Shown: positions 52,605-62,079, counted from the stretch's first letter. The stretch is DNA of 64,000 nt from Rhodococcus sp. 1163 (GCF_002091985.1 NZ_MKKX01000038.1:434001-498000); one strand, 5' to 3'. Numbers and translations are program-made. Notes: a model not told the origin generated them from the sequence alone.

Positions 52605-54101
52605 TCAGAAAGGCCAGGTGTGGACCGGTTCGCCTTCGTTCATCAACGTGATGTAGTCACCGAGCATCCCGGCCAACGCGGACTCTCGGTCCTCTCCGGC
52701 ACGCTCGCGTGCCACTACTGCCTCGCGTTGCCAGACCGAGCCCGAACGTCGAGCCAAGCAGCGACCCTCGATTATGCCGAGATACTTTTCGCGCACGGTG
52801 ACATCCACGCCGTAGGACGCGAGCCCGGCGTCGGCCATCGGCAGTAGCCGTCGAAGGACCAATTCCTGCGGACTCACCGAACCTACTTCCGGCCAGTAGA
52901 GCCGAGAGTCGAATCCACTTCGAGCTGCTGAATGCAAGTTTTCCTCAGCTGCATCGAACGACATCTGCGACCACAGTGGCCTGTCGGCGTCAGCTAGCGA
53001 ACGGACGGTCCCGTAGTAGAACGCGGCATCGGCCAGCGTGTCCACGATCGACGGGCCGGCGGGAAGCACCCTGTTCTCGAGGCGAATGTGGTGACCGCCG
53101 GAAGAGCGATCGTAGATAGGCCGATTCCAGCGGTAGACGGTCCCGTTGTGCATGCGCAACTCGGACAGGTTCGGTGTCACGCCCTCGGCCAACGCTGCCA
53201 GTGGATCCTCGTCGCTGCAGACCGGCAGCAGCGCTGGGAAGTATCGTGAGTTCTCCTCGAACAGGTCGAAGATCGAGGTGATCCATCGTTCACCGAACCA
53301 GACCCTCGGCCGCACTCCCTGATTCACCAATTCCTTCGGCCGGGTGTCGGTTGCCTGCTCGAACAACGGGATACGCGTCTCGTGCCACAGTGCACGGCCG
53401 GCAAGGAACGGTGAATTGGCCGCGAGCGCCACCTGTACGCCGGCGAGCGCCTGCGCGGCATTCCAATGCGAGGCGAATTCCTCCGGGGCCACCTGCAGGT
53501 GGAGTTGCACCGACGTGCAGGCCGCTTCGGGCAGGATCGTGTCCGTGATCGCCGAAAGATTCTCGGCAGAATCTGCTCCGGGTAGTCGGACCCCGAGGAT
53601 ATCGAGTTCGATATCCTCGCCGCGGGCAGCAAAGATCTGTTGGTTGAGCAGGTCGTACCTGGGATTCGCCGACAACCAGCGATGTTCGAAGTGCTTCTCG
53701 GTCAACGTCGGAAGCATCCCGATCATCGCGAGTCTGCTACCCGAGGAACGTGCACGCTCGTCAGCAGAATTGAGTGAAGTCCGCAGATTGCGTTCGAGAT
53801 CTTCGATGCTGGCGCCGCGCAACGGCTGTGGTGCAACATTGATTTCGATGTTGAACTGGCCGAGTTCGGTCTGATAGTCCGGGTCGGCAATCGCGTCGAG
53901 GACGGTCGCGTTGGCCATCGCAGGTGCCATGGCGTCGTCGACGAGATTGAGTTCGATCTCCATCCCTATTTGCGGCTGCCCGACCTCGAATGTCTGCTCC
54001 GCGAGCATGGTCGCGAGTGCATCGAGGCAGTCCTGAACCTTCTGTCGGAATCGATGACGGTCCTCCCTGGTGAACTTCCGCTGTTCGACATCGTCGCCCA
54101 T
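52605..54101 (-). CDS. glutamate-cysteine ligase-like (GCS2) protein
   Basis: 498 residues, GCS2/carboxylate-amine ligase family. The N-terminal metal and ATP site has IGMEIELNLVDD and FNIEINVAPQPL, and later HLQVAPEEFASHWNAAQAL and HHIRLENRVLPAGPS carry conserved acidic and His residues. Actinomycetes make mycothiol rather than glutathione, so the true product may be another gamma-glutamyl or amide compound. The sequence does not look like EgtA to me. ATG at 54101 with GGGG close upstream. Confidence 0.85.
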   Translation of the reverse strand: MGDDVEQRKFTREDRHRFRQKVQDCLDALATMLAEQTFEVGQPQIGMEIELNLVDDAMAPAMANATVLDAIADPDYQTELGQFNIEINVAPQPLRGASIEDLERNLRTSLNSADERARSSGSRLAMIGMLPTLTEKHFEHRWLSANPRYDLLNQQIFAARGEDIELDILGVRLPGADSAENLSAITDTILPEAACTSVQLHLQVAPEEFASHWNAAQALAGVQVALAANSPFLAGRALWHETRIPLFEQATDTRPKELVNQGVRPRVWFGERWITSIFDLFEENSRYFPALLPVCSDEDPLAALAEGVTPNLSELRMHNGTVYRWNRPIYDRSSGGHHIRLENRVLPAGPSIVDTLADAAFYYGTVRSLADADRPLWSQMSFDAAEENLHSAARSGFDSRLYWPEVGSVSPQELVLRRLLPMADAGLASYGVDVTVREKYLGIIEGRCLARRSGSVWQREAVVARERAGEDRESALAGMLGDYITLMNEGEPVHTWPF

Positions 54102-54189
54102 ACCCCAACCACCTATCCGTCACCACGCCCGAGACCGAATCTTCGCAAACCGGTATTCCCTCGAGTGTCGCAGCACAAACGTGTCGACA

Positions 54190-55707
54190 TCACCAGGGTG
54201 AGGGGCCGTAGTCCTTGAGGAACTGGCCGTACAGATCGATACCCGCCTCGCCTTGCACGATGGGGTCGTAGACACGTGCCGCACCGTCGACAAGATCGAG
54301 TGGCGCGTGGAATCCCTCGTCCGCCAACCGCATCTTCGTCGGGTGGGGTCGCTCGTCGGTGATCCACCCGGTATCGACGGCGCTCATCAGGATTCCGTGA
54401 TCGAGCATTTCTTTGGCGCTAGTTCGGGTGAGCATATTGAGTGCGGCCTTGGCCATGTTGGTGTGCGGGTGCCCGGGACCCTTGTAAGCCCGACTGAACT
54501 GCCCCTCCATCGCCGAGACGTTCACGATGTACTTGCGGCGGGCAGTCGAGGCTTCCATGGCTGCGCGCAGACGGGAGACCAAAATGAACGGTGCCACCGA
54601 ATTGCAGAGCTGAACTTCGAGCAATTCCACCGGATCGACCTGCTCGACGGTGTGTATCCAACTGTTCGTATCTGCCAGATCCGGCACGAGTCCACCGGCG
54701 TCGATAGCGATGCCCTGGTCGATTCGATCAGCGCTCGCCGATCCCGCAACCAACGCAAGAGATGCGACGGCCTCGGCGGTGAGAGATTCTCGACCGCCCG
54801 CCGTGATAGCGGTCTCCGGCAGCGAACTCGCCAGCGACGCGGGATGCGCATCACTCGTCGTGCCGAACTTGGTTACTTCCGGCCGAGACCCGGCTGGGAT
54901 GAAGTCCAGGGACAGCGGTGTCGACTCACCGTCTGCGAGCGCACTGTATGCACCTGCCGAGCGCTTCACCGTTTGCGCTGCGTTGTTGACGAGGATGTCG
55001 AGTGGTCCATGAGCGGCAACCGAATCTGCAAGTGCGACAACCTGAGCCGGGTCACGCAGATCGATTCCGACGATACGGAGCCGGTGGAGCCACTTGTCAC
55101 TGTCCGGCATCGCCGCGAATCTGCGGACGGCATCATTGGGGAAACGCGTCGTGATCGTCGTATGAGCGCCGTCCCGCAGCAGGCGCAGCGCGATGTACAT
55201 GCCGATCTTGGCTCGCCCGCCGGTGAGAAGCGCGGTGCGCCCGGTCAGATCGGTAGTTGCATTACGTTTGCTCCGGTTCAATGCTGCGCAGTCCGGGCAA
55301 AGCTGATGATAGAACGAGTCGACCAGTGTGTAGCGCTGCTTGCAGATGTAGCAAGGGCGAGGGCGAATCAAAGTGCCTGCGAATTCGGTTTCGGTCCGCG
55401 AGGTCAGAGATATGCCCGCGGTCTCGTCGTCGATGCGATCCGGTGACCCGGTGGCGGTTGCTTCGACAACTGCCCGATCGGCATCCGACTTGGCCGAACG
55501 TGCAGCGACACGGCGTGCTCGTTTCAGGTCCTTGAAAAGTTGCCCCGAGGCGCGTTGCACAGCGATCGAATCAGGATGATTCTTATCCAGCGACCCAGCC
55601 TGGGCGATGACACGGAGGCAGATCGCGAGATCGGCCGGCTCGATCGCCGAGCACTCGGTCGACGAGCCGAGCAACTCCGAATCGACAACAGCGTTCCCGT
55701 CGACCAT
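54190..55707 (-). CDS. SDR oxidoreductase with N-terminal zinc ribbon
   Basis: 505 residues. Residues 1-115 form a helical, charged region (FKDLKRARRVAARSAKSDAD), residues 119-140 a four-cysteine zinc ribbon (C119-x2-C122-x14-C137-x2-C140), and residues 155 onward a Rossmann SDR domain with LTGGRAKIG. NNAAQTVKR is the NNAG element and Ser sits in NVSAMEG, but the YxxxK position reads TNMAK, so the catalytic Tyr is missing. ATG at 55707 with GGAAG upstream; a longer frame to 55812 runs through a terminator. Role unknown. Confidence 0.8.
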   Translation of the reverse strand: MVDGNAVVDSELLGSSTECSAIEPADLAICLRVIAQAGSLDKNHPDSIAVQRASGQLFKDLKRARRVAARSAKSDADRAVVEATATGSPDRIDDETAGISLTSRTETEFAGTLIRPRPCYICKQRYTLVDSFYHQLCPDCAALNRSKRNATTDLTGRTALLTGGRAKIGMYIALRLLRDGAHTTITTRFPNDAVRRFAAMPDSDKWLHRLRIVGIDLRDPAQVVALADSVAAHGPLDILVNNAAQTVKRSAGAYSALADGESTPLSLDFIPAGSRPEVTKFGTTSDAHPASLASSLPETAITAGGRESLTAEAVASLALVAGSASADRIDQGIAIDAGGLVPDLADTNSWIHTVEQVDPVELLEVQLCNSVAPFILVSRLRAAMEASTARRKYIVNVSAMEGQFSRAYKGPGHPHTNMAKAALNMLTRTSAKEMLDHGILMSAVDTGWITDERPHPTKMRLADEGFHAPLDLVDGAARVYDPIVQGEAGIDLYGQFLKDYGPSPW

Positions 55708-55736
55708 CCGTCTTCCTCTCCTTGCTACGTGCGAAA

Positions 55737-55778
55737 ACGACATAAGCCCCGATTCCGGGGAATCGGGGCTTATGTCGT
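55737..55778 (-). terminator. terminator of tRNA-Leu, near-perfect 42-bp palindrome
   Basis: Two 20-bp perfectly complementary arms (55737-55756 and 55759-55778) with only two bases between them. On the minus strand the hairpin is followed by TTTCGC, and it lies about 54 bases beyond the tRNA 3' end. It also lies upstream of the zinc-ribbon SDR and would insulate it from tRNA transcription. Confidence 0.8.
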
Positions 55779-55809
55779 CTGTCTCAACGCAGAACTTCTG
55801 GAACTCGCA

Positions 55810-55823
55810 CACAAGATCTTGTG
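55810..55823. repeat. 14-bp perfect palindrome after tRNA-Leu
   Basis: CACAAGATCTTGTG, nine bases beyond the tRNA 3' end in the trailer between tRNA and terminator. Could be a processing hairpin or protein site. Confidence 0.5.
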
Positions 55824-55831
55824 CAATTCCC

Positions 55832-55920
55832 TGGTGTCCGAGGGGGGACTTGAACCCCCACGTCCGTTAATAGGACACTAGCACCTCAAGCTAGCGCGTC
55901 TGCCATTCCGCCACTCGGAC
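55832..55920 (-). tRNA. tRNA-Leu(GAG)
   Basis: Reading the minus strand: acceptor GTCCGAG pairs with CTCGGAC, discriminator A and encoded CCA follow (3' end at 55832). The anticodon arm is GCTAG-CTTGAGG-TGCTAG with anticodon GAG; the long variable arm (TGTCC-TATTAAC-GGACG) is typical of leucine; the T arm is GGGGG-TTCAAGT-CCCCC. No intron. Next to it lie a palindrome and a strong terminator. Confidence 0.95.
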
Positions 55921-56075
55921 CAGTTGTGCACTGCAATTACCAGCAACACGGTGTACACATCTTGTTCGCACGCCTGCTCGCTGCGTGCTGGACAAAGATA
56001 TACGACGGGTGGCCTATCGCCCAAATCCCCACGTCAGTTCGCCCGTAGCCGCGGCTCGGGTGGTAGGAAGGTGGG

Positions 56076-57437
56076 GTGTCTTCCGCCGATCATCCCCATC
56101 CCGACCCTGTCCCGACGACCGCGCTCGACGAGGTCGTCGACCTCGTCAGCTCTTTGATCAGATTCGACACCTCCAACACCGGTGAACTCGAAACGACCAA
56201 GGGGGAAAAGGAGTGCGCCGAGTGGGTGGCGCAGAAACTTCGCGAGGTCGGTTACGAGACCGAGTACGTAGAATCCGGTGCCCCCGGTCGTGGGAATGTA
56301 TTCGCCACGTTGCCGGGCTCGGACCCGAGCCGCGGAACCTTGTTGATCCACGGGCATCTCGACGTCGTTCCGGCAGAGCCTGCGGATTGGAGTGTGCATC
56401 CGTTCTCCGGCGCTGTCGAAGACGGGTACGTGTGGGGTCGCGGCGCGATCGATATGAAAGACATGGTCGGCATGGCGCTGGCACTGGCGCGACAATTCAA
56501 ATCCAACGGCACTGTCCCGCCGCGAAACATTCTCTTCGCCTTCCTGGCCGACGAAGAGAACGGTGGGAAGTACGGCTCGCAGTGGCTCGTAGAGCATCGT
56601 CCCGACCTGTTCGAAGGTGTCACCGAAGCCGTCGGCGAGGTCGGTGGCTTCTCGTTGACCGTCGCCAGACCTGACGGCACCGAGAAGCGGCTGTACATGG
56701 TCGAGACCGCAGAGAAGGGTCTCGGCTGGATGAAACTTACTGCGAAGGCGCGAGCCGGACACGGGTCGTTTCTGCACGACGAGAATGCGGTGACCTATCT
56801 GGCAGAAGCTGTGGCCAAGCTCGGCAACCACACATTCCCGTTGGTGATCTCCGATTCGGTAGCGGAGTTCCTCGCAGCAGTGGCCGAGGAAACCGGACTC
56901 GATTTCGACCCGACCAGCCCGGATCTCGACGGCACTTTGCTCAAACTCGGCAGCATCGCGCGGATCGTGGGCGCCACGCTGCGAGATACCGCCAACCCGA
57001 CGATGCTCAAAGCTGGATACAAGGCGAACGTGATTCCGCAGACCGCCGAGGCGATGATCGATTGCCGGGTGGTCCCCGGGCGTCAGGCCGCGTTCGAGCG
57101 GGAAGTGGACGAACTGATCGGGCCCAACGTCGAACGCGAATGGGTCACCAAGCTCGACTCCTACGAGACGACATTCGACGGGCACCTCGTCGACGCCATG
57201 AACGACGCGATACTTGCACACGACGAGAACGGACGTACGGTTCCGTACATGCTGTCGGGTGGTACGGATGCAAAGGCCTTCGCGCGCTTGGGTATTCGAT
57301 GCTTCGGTTTTGCGCCGCTCAAATTGCCGCCCGAACTCGACTTCGCAGCCCTGTTTCACGGCGTGGACGAGAGGGTACCGGTCAGTTCACTGGAGTTCGG
57401 TACACAGGTGTTGGAACACTTTCTGCTGCACAGCTGA
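56076..57437 (+). CDS. M20-family metallopeptidase
   Basis: 453 residues, zinc di-metal hydrolase of the ArgE/DapE/CPG2 group. Metal ligands are visible in [12 protein letters not shown] (His, Asp), [12 protein letters not shown] (Asp) and [17 protein letters not shown] (Glu pair); a dimerisation lid domain follows (about 195-310). The last ligand His is in [10 protein letters not shown]. No signal peptide. GTG at 56076 with AGGAAGGTGGG immediately upstream. Matches Rv2141c by neighbourhood. Probably a dipeptidase or deacylase; substrate unknown. Confidence 0.92.
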   Translation: MSSADHPHPDPVPTTALDEVVDLVSSLIRFDTSNTGELETTKGEKECAEWVAQKLREVGYETEYVESGAPGRGNVFATLPGSDPSRGTLLIHGHLDVVPAEPADWSVHPFSGAVEDGYVWGRGAIDMKDMVGMALALARQFKSNGTVPPRNILFAFLADEENGGKYGSQWLVEHRPDLFEGVTEAVGEVGGFSLTVARPDGTEKRLYMVETAEKGLGWMKLTAKARAGHGSFLHDENAVTYLAEAVAKLGNHTFPLVISDSVAEFLAAVAEETGLDFDPTSPDLDGTLLKLGSIARIVGATLRDTANPTMLKAGYKANVIPQTAEAMIDCRVVPGRQAAFEREVDELIGPNVEREWVTKLDSYETTFDGHLVDAMNDAILAHDENGRTVPYMLSGGTDAKAFARLGIRCFGFAPLKLPPELDFAALFHGVDERVPVSSLEFGTQVLEHFLLHS

Positions 57438-57454
57438 ATCGAAAGGATCATTTG

Positions 57455-57985
57455 ATGGCGTACAACCCTTACGACGCACTTCCCGCACTGCCTTCCTTCG
57501 AACTCACCTCGGAGGATGTGGAGGACGGTGGAACTCTCGATAGCCAGCAGCTGAGTGGAATCATGGGCGCCGGCGGCCACGACAACTCACCGCAACTGTC
57601 CTGGTCCGGGTTTCCGGAGGGCACCAAAAGCTTCGCGCTCACCGTCTTCGACCCGGACGCACCGACGGCTTCGGGTTTCTGGCACTGGGCGGTGGCGAAC
57701 ATCCCAGTCGACACGACCTCGCTCGTCGCGGGTGCCGGTGACGACGGTGGTACGGGTGTGCCTAGTGCTGCTGTCACGTTGAAGAACGATGCGGGTCTGT
57801 TTCGGTACATCGGTGCGGCACCTCCAGCGGGTCATGGACCGCACCGCTACATGTTCGTGGTCCATGCGGTCGACGTCGAGCGACTGGAAGTGGACGAAAC
57901 GGCAACGCCGGCGTTTCTCGGTTTCAACCTGTTCCCACACGCGATCGGACGAGCTGTCCTGACGGGTGTCTACGAGGCTCGATAG
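57455..57985 (+). CDS. YbhB/YbcL-type phosphatidylethanolamine-binding protein (PEBP)
   Basis: 176 residues, soluble. The PEBP ligand pocket motif [20 protein letters not shown] (about residues 68-87) and the second motif [13 protein letters not shown] are intact. ATG at 57455 with GAAAGGA upstream, 17 bases after the M20 gene, so co-transcribed. Corresponds to Rv2140c, reported as a lipid- or inhibitor-binding protein. Biological ligand unknown. Confidence 0.92.
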   Translation: MAYNPYDALPALPSFELTSEDVEDGGTLDSQQLSGIMGAGGHDNSPQLSWSGFPEGTKSFALTVFDPDAPTASGFWHWAVANIPVDTTSLVAGAGDDGGTGVPSAAVTLKNDAGLFRYIGAAPPAGHGPHRYMFVVHAVDVERLEVDETATPAFLGFNLFPHAIGRAVLTGVYEAR

Positions 57986-58000
57986 GGCCCAGTGCACAAG

Positions 58001-58040
58001 AAAGGCCGTGCTGTGCGGATCGTCGCACAACACGGCCTTT
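58001..58040 (+). terminator. intrinsic terminator between PEBP gene and pyrD
   Basis: AAAGGCCGTG-CT-GTGCG (58001-58017) pairs with CGCAC-AA-CACGGCCTTT (58024-58040), loop six, followed by TT; works for the plus-strand unit and, by its A-run, possibly for pyrD on the minus strand. Confidence 0.8.
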
Positions 58041-58048
58041 TTGCTGTG

Positions 58049-59134
58049 TCAGCTGCGGCGGTGATCCGATCCGACCGCGTCCGACAACGAGGTGAATCCG
58101 TGCGCTCGCAATCGGAGGGCAATTCCCTTGTTGATTCGACGCATCCAGAACGGGCCCCCATAGATGAAACCGGTGTAACCCTGGATCAGTGACGCGCCCG
58201 CGGTGATGCGTTCCCAGGCTTGATCCACCGACTCGATCCCACCGACCGAGATGATGGCAATGCGTGTCCCCACTCGGGCGTACAGCCGTCGTAGAACCTC
58301 GAGCGAGCGGTCGGCCAACGGTGCTCCGGACAAACCACCTGCCCCGATGGACTCGACTTCCTCGGCCGAAGTGCGCAGACCCGACCTGTCGATCGTCGTA
58401 TTGGCCGCGACGATCCCGTCGAGTCCCAACTCGACTGCAAGGTCGGCGACGGCGTCTATGTCCTCATCGGACAGATCGGGTGCGATCTTCACCAGGATGG
58501 GAACCGTGACGACACTTTGCACAGCCTCGAGGATGGGCCGTAGAGACGCGACAGCCTGAAGATCCCGCAAGCCTGGAGTGTTCGGCGAGCTGACGTTCAC
58601 CACCAAGAAGTCGGACAGTGGCCCGAGCAGCGTTGCGCTTGCGGTGTAGTCGGCAGCGGCGTCGGCGGGGAGCGTGACCTTGGTCTTCCCGATGTTCGCG
58701 CCGATCGGTACACCGCCTCGGCGGTTCCGCAGCACGTTGGCGGCGTTGCCGGCGCCGTGGTTGTTGAAGCCCATTCGGTTGATCAGAGCGCGGTCCGCAG
58801 GCAGCCGGAACAGCCGGGGAGTCGGATTGCCGGGCTGCGGTTGTGCGGTGACCGTGCCCACCTCGGCGAACCCGAAGCCCAGTGGCCCCCAGGCATCCAC
58901 ACCGTCCGCGTTCTTGTCGAAGCCGGCAGCAAGACCGAGTGGCCTGGGGAAGTCCACGCCGAAAACTGTGCTTCGAAGTAGTGGATCGTCGACGACGAAT
59001 ACTCGCGAGAGAAGCTTTCTCGTCGGTGTGAAGGCCGTCAGCGTGCGCATGGTCGCGAACGCGAGATGGTGGATTCGCTCCGGCTGCAGCAAAAACATCA
59101 ACCGAAGCAGTGCGCTGTACAAGGTCTGGCCCAC
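58049..59134 (-). CDS. pyrD: dihydroorotate dehydrogenase (quinone), class 2
   Basis: 361 residues. FMN enzyme of pyrimidine synthesis, membrane-associated through the N-terminal helices (about 1-35). [24 protein letters not shown], and the catalytic-serine segment [14 protein letters not shown], typical of class 2, are present. GTG start at 59134 with GGAAAGAAG upstream. Neighbour DUF5703 gene is 30 bases upstream on the same strand. Confidence 0.96.
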   Translation of the reverse strand: MGQTLYSALLRLMFLLQPERIHHLAFATMRTLTAFTPTRKLLSRVFVVDDPLLRSTVFGVDFPRPLGLAAGFDKNADGVDAWGPLGFGFAEVGTVTAQPQPGNPTPRLFRLPADRALINRMGFNNHGAGNAANVLRNRRGGVPIGANIGKTKVTLPADAAADYTASATLLGPLSDFLVVNVSSPNTPGLRDLQAVASLRPILEAVQSVVTVPILVKIAPDLSDEDIDAVADLAVELGLDGIVAANTTIDRSGLRTSAEEVESIGAGGLSGAPLADRSLEVLRRLYARVGTRIAIISVGGIESVDQAWERITAGASLIQGYTGFIYGGPFWMRRINKGIALRLRAHGFTSLSDAVGSDHRRS

Positions 59135-59164
59135 GGTTCTTCTTTCCGTCTTGGTACTCGGGTC

Positions 59165-59413
59165 TCATATTCCAGGATCGGGTATGTGCTGGGCAGATTT
59201 CTTTCGCTTGAGCAGCACCCGCCGACTTCCATCGGTATACACGCGCATGCGTGAGAGTTCCCAACCGCCGAACTCGGCCTGGATCGCAAGCCGCATCGAG
59301 GCCGTCACCCGTGTGACATCCGGCGGTAGGCGGAGTGGAACGTATTCCCACTCCTCGGATGTCAGGTCCCACTCTCGCGGGAAGCGCCCGCTCCCGTAGC
59401 TGTTCTTCGACAC
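59165..59413 (-). CDS. DUF5703 family protein
   Basis: 82 residues, small basic soluble protein. The family segment EWEYVPLRLPPDVTR and the closing WELSRMRVYTDGSRRVLLKRK are recognisable. GTG start at 59413. It lies between the lipoprotein gene and pyrD, close to both (30 bases each side), so probably one transcript. Function unknown. Confidence 0.82.
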   Translation of the reverse strand: MSKNSYGSGRFPREWDLTSEEWEYVPLRLPPDVTRVTASMRLAIQAEFGGWELSRMRVYTDGSRRVLLKRKKSAQHIPDPGI

Positions 59414-59443
59414 CGTGGGTTATCGCCTCGACTCTCGTTGCCT

Positions 59444-60469
59444 CTACCGGGGCTCGCCAACCGGTATTCGCTGTAATCCCTCACCGGCAGCCGACCCCAC
59501 AATCAAGTCACCCGTCGCGGAGTCGATCGCGAGAGAGTCCGGCTGCCTTACGGTCGGGAACCTGGAAACCTCGACAGGAATTCCCGTGTCGAGCGTGTAT
59601 CCGACAACTTCGTTGAGAGCGGGAACGCTGATCCAGACGACGTCGGTCTCGTCGTCGTAGGTGACAGCCCATGGCTGCGCATCGACAGGAAAGCGCTGAC
59701 GCAACAACAAGTCGTCCGAGGAGAACACGAGAAGTTCTTTTCCGGTGGCATCGGTCACCAGGATTCGCCCGAACCGGTCGGTGTCCAGCTCGGCTGCACC
59801 CTCGCCGGCGCGGAGGGCAATGCCGAGGGAACCGTCGTCGATGTCGACGACGGTGACGGAGGTCTGATCGCGATCCAGAGCGGTGAGCCCATACATGGTC
59901 GAGGCGAGCGCATCAACCGAGGTCAACCCGTCTATGACCTTCGATTCGGTCCCGTCTTGCTCGAGAATGTGGACCGCGCCACGATCATCTCCTGCTGCTG
60001 TTCTGCCGTCCTCGAGAACAGCAGCGCTGAGTAGATTCGCCGCGACTTTCGTCGAGGTGACCTTCGAGTCGCCTATATCGACGCGTGCGAGGCTTCCGTT
60101 CATCGGCAGCACAACTGTGCCGTCGCCGGGGGCCACTATGGTTGCTGCCTTGCCCGGTAGCGATATTGCGCGAGGTTCGGCGTTGCCGTCGGATGTATCG
60201 AACACCAGCAGGTTCGAAAAACTGTCGTCGAGCGCGAGGACGCTGCGCGTGGAAGTGTCGAACGTGGTGAAGTGGATCCCGGATGGAGACGCGGTGATGC
60301 TTCCTACTGGGGGAGTCGAGGTTTCTGGAGAGCTGACCCCGGCCAGGGGCTCGATGCTCACCTGATCGGGCTCGTCGGCTCCGTCGCCCGAACAACCGGC
60401 CGCCAACAAGATCGTCGAGGTGGCCGCGACCGCGGCGAGAGTTCGCCACCGCAAACGTCTGTCTCTCAT
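59444..60469 (-). CDS. lipoprotein with beta-propeller-like repeats
   Basis: 341 residues. Signal peptide with lipobox LLAAGC (Cys about residue 26), so anchored on the outer face of the membrane. The mature part is built of repeating strand units of 40-45 residues (for example GDGTVVLPMNGSLARVDI, DDRGAVHILEQDG, DRFGRILVTDATGKELLVF, DDETDVVWISVPALNEVVGYTL), typical of YncE/NHL-type propellers. AGGAG precedes the ATG at 60469. Position suggests Rv2138/LppL, but similarity was not tested. Confidence 0.85.
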   Translation of the reverse strand: MRDRRLRWRTLAAVAATSTILLAAGCSGDGADEPDQVSIEPLAGVSSPETSTPPVGSITASPSGIHFTTFDTSTRSVLALDDSFSNLLVFDTSDGNAEPRAISLPGKAATIVAPGDGTVVLPMNGSLARVDIGDSKVTSTKVAANLLSAAVLEDGRTAAGDDRGAVHILEQDGTESKVIDGLTSVDALASTMYGLTALDRDQTSVTVVDIDDGSLGIALRAGEGAAELDTDRFGRILVTDATGKELLVFSSDDLLLRQRFPVDAQPWAVTYDDETDVVWISVPALNEVVGYTLDTGIPVEVSRFPTVRQPDSLAIDSATGDLIVGSAAGEGLQRIPVGEPR

Positions 60470-60538
60470 GGGAATGCCTGCTCCTGGATACTGTGTTCGT
60501 GCGTTCGAGGGGTGCCATGGTGTGGCGTAGCGGAACGA

Positions 60539-60580
60539 AGTGTCGAGTCCACCCTGCCTGATGGGTCAGAAGTCGACACT
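60539..60580. repeat. 8-bp inverted repeat between divergent genes
   Basis: AGTGTCGA (60539-60546) / TCGACACT (60573-60580) with ACCC/GGGT inside the loop. Midway between the lipoprotein and hypothetical gene starts. Weak evidence for an operator. Confidence 0.3.
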
Positions 60581-60652
60581 CTCGGACTACCCGAGTGCGG
60601 TCGAGGCGAGGTGGCAGTACCGTATTTTCCGACCAAAGAACGAGGAGTCGAG

Positions 60653-61138
60653 ATGGTAACTACCGAGGATTTCACTCGACCGGAGGGTTTTCATCGCCCC
60701 GTTGCAGCGAGTCGTCCTGTTGATTTCGGGCGGACAGTTCTTCCTGGGCGGACAGGGACTTCCTGTGACTCTGCCGACAGCGGGTTCGTCGTCGAACAGA
60801 TCACCGTCGGCGCACACGCGAATGGGTTCGGTCGAAACGCGGACGGCCGGCAGTTTACTTTTCGGGTGCACAAGTCGACGCTGTCCGTGGAAATATATCG
60901 CGAGGACCTGCTCGAGCAGGTTCCGGACAAGTCGGATGTCATCGCCGTCGTGGAGCAACCGGTCACCGAAATCGATGTGACCGATGAGCGCAGCATCGTC
61001 GCTGCCGTCCGCGACGCGGTGACAGATGCTGACGAGCTGATCCCGGACTCGCCGGAGTTGTCGAGAGTCCGGTCGTGTCTGCAGCGCGCCGGGTCGATCC
61101 TCGACCGGATTCGCACGCGGCAGAACGTGACGGCGTAG
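60653..61138 (+). CDS. hypothetical protein
   Basis: 161 residues, soluble and acidic. A disordered N-terminus with two cysteines is followed by strand-rich sequence (FTFRVHKSTLSVEIYREDLL) and a C-terminal helical part (SPELSRVRSCLQRAGSILDRIR). I recognise no family. Start ATG at 60653 has CGAGGAG six bases upstream, so an earlier open frame is not needed. Convergent with the aldo/keto reductase gene, with only eight bases between stops. Confidence 0.65.
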   Translation: MVTTEDFTRPEGFHRPVAASRPVDFGRTVLPGRTGTSCDSADSGFVVEQITVGAHANGFGRNADGRQFTFRVHKSTLSVEIYREDLLEQVPDKSDVIAVVEQPVTEIDVTDERSIVAAVRDAVTDADELIPDSPELSRVRSCLQRAGSILDRIRTRQNVTA

Positions 61139-61146
61139 GCACGCGG

Positions 61147-62079
61147 TCAGCTACTGACGTCGTCCAACGCCGAAGTGATAGCGGCAGGCAACTCGAGGTC
61201 TTCCGCGACGAGTACCCCGGTCAATTGCGCGAGGTCCCTGGCTCCGACTATCGCCGAACTCACACCCGGGCGATCGCGAGCCCAGGCCAAGGCCACTGCC
61301 AGAGGTGAAGTCTGCAGGCCACTTGCGGCCATGACGGCTGCATCGACGACGTTGACGGCAGCGTCGGTGAGGTAGCCGGAAAGCGATCCTGCGTGGAGAT
61401 CGTCGGCACCCCGTGAGTCCGCAGGCGTGCCGTTTCGGTATTTTCCGGTCAGTACCCCGCCGGCCAATGGGACCGCAGCGAGGATGCCGACACCGTGATG
61501 ACGCGCCGCCGGCAGCAATTCGTCCTCGATGCCGCGAGCCAGAAGCGAGTACTCGGCCTGCGTCGCGACGATGCGGCCTGCGCCCGCAGCTCCAGCCGCA
61601 GTCGCTAGTTGCCAGCCGAGATAGCCACGTGCACCGACATACCGGACTTTCCCGCTCGATACGGCGTAGTCCAGGGTGGACGCGATCTCGTCCACGGGCG
61701 TGCTCGCATCCCATGCCGCCACTTGCCACAGATCGAGGTAGTCGGTACCCAAATCGCGCAACGTTGCATCGAGTTGACCGAGCAGTGCGCGACGAGAGCA
61801 GTCGATGCGGTAGTGCCCGCTGGCGGTTTCGATACCGGCTGCACTGCTCACGATCAGGTTCGTACGCGGGACCACGTCGTCGAGGACCTCCGCGAGCACA
61901 CGTTGCGCTCGTCCATCCCCGTAAACGGGTGAGGTGTCGACGAGGGTTCCCCCGGCGTCGGCAAAGGCAGCGAGTTGGGCAGCCGCGTCGTCACCGTCGG
62001 TGCCGCTGCCCCATCCGAGCGTGCCGAGCCCGATCCTCGACACGCGCAGGCCACTGGAGCCGACTGATCGCTGCTTCAT
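61147..62079 (-). CDS. aldo/keto reductase-fold protein lacking catalytic Lys and His
   Basis: 310 residues, TIM-barrel AKR fold from IGLGTLGWGSGT to the C-terminal NADPH-phosphate segment SSAIVGARDLAQL. Of the catalytic tetrad, Asp48 and Tyr53 are present (DTSPVYGDG). The lysine position (normally in xxTKxG) is Ala80 in IVSSAAG, and the histidine position is Ala121 in LWQVAAWD. It may bind NADP(H) but should be poor at normal carbonyl reduction. Next to uppP, divergent from it. Function unknown. Confidence 0.85.
   Translation of the reverse strand: MKQRSVGSSGLRVSRIGLGTLGWGSGTDGDDAAAQLAAFADAGGTLVDTSPVYGDGRAQRVLAEVLDDVVPRTNLIVSSAAGIETASGHYRIDCSRRALLGQLDATLRDLGTDYLDLWQVAAWDASTPVDEIASTLDYAVSSGKVRYVGARGYLGWQLATAAGAAGAGRIVATQAEYSLLARGIEDELLPAARHHGVGILAAVPLAGGVLTGKYRNGTPADSRGADDLHAGSLSGYLTDAAVNVVDAAVMAASGLQTSPLAVALAWARDRPGVSSAIVGARDLAQLTGVLVAEDLELPAAITSALDDVSS

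Noticed and set aside
54253..57359. Antisense frames opposite the zinc-ribbon SDR and the M20 peptidase
   Set aside because: Both sense proteins have intact family motifs; the antisense products look like no protein family.
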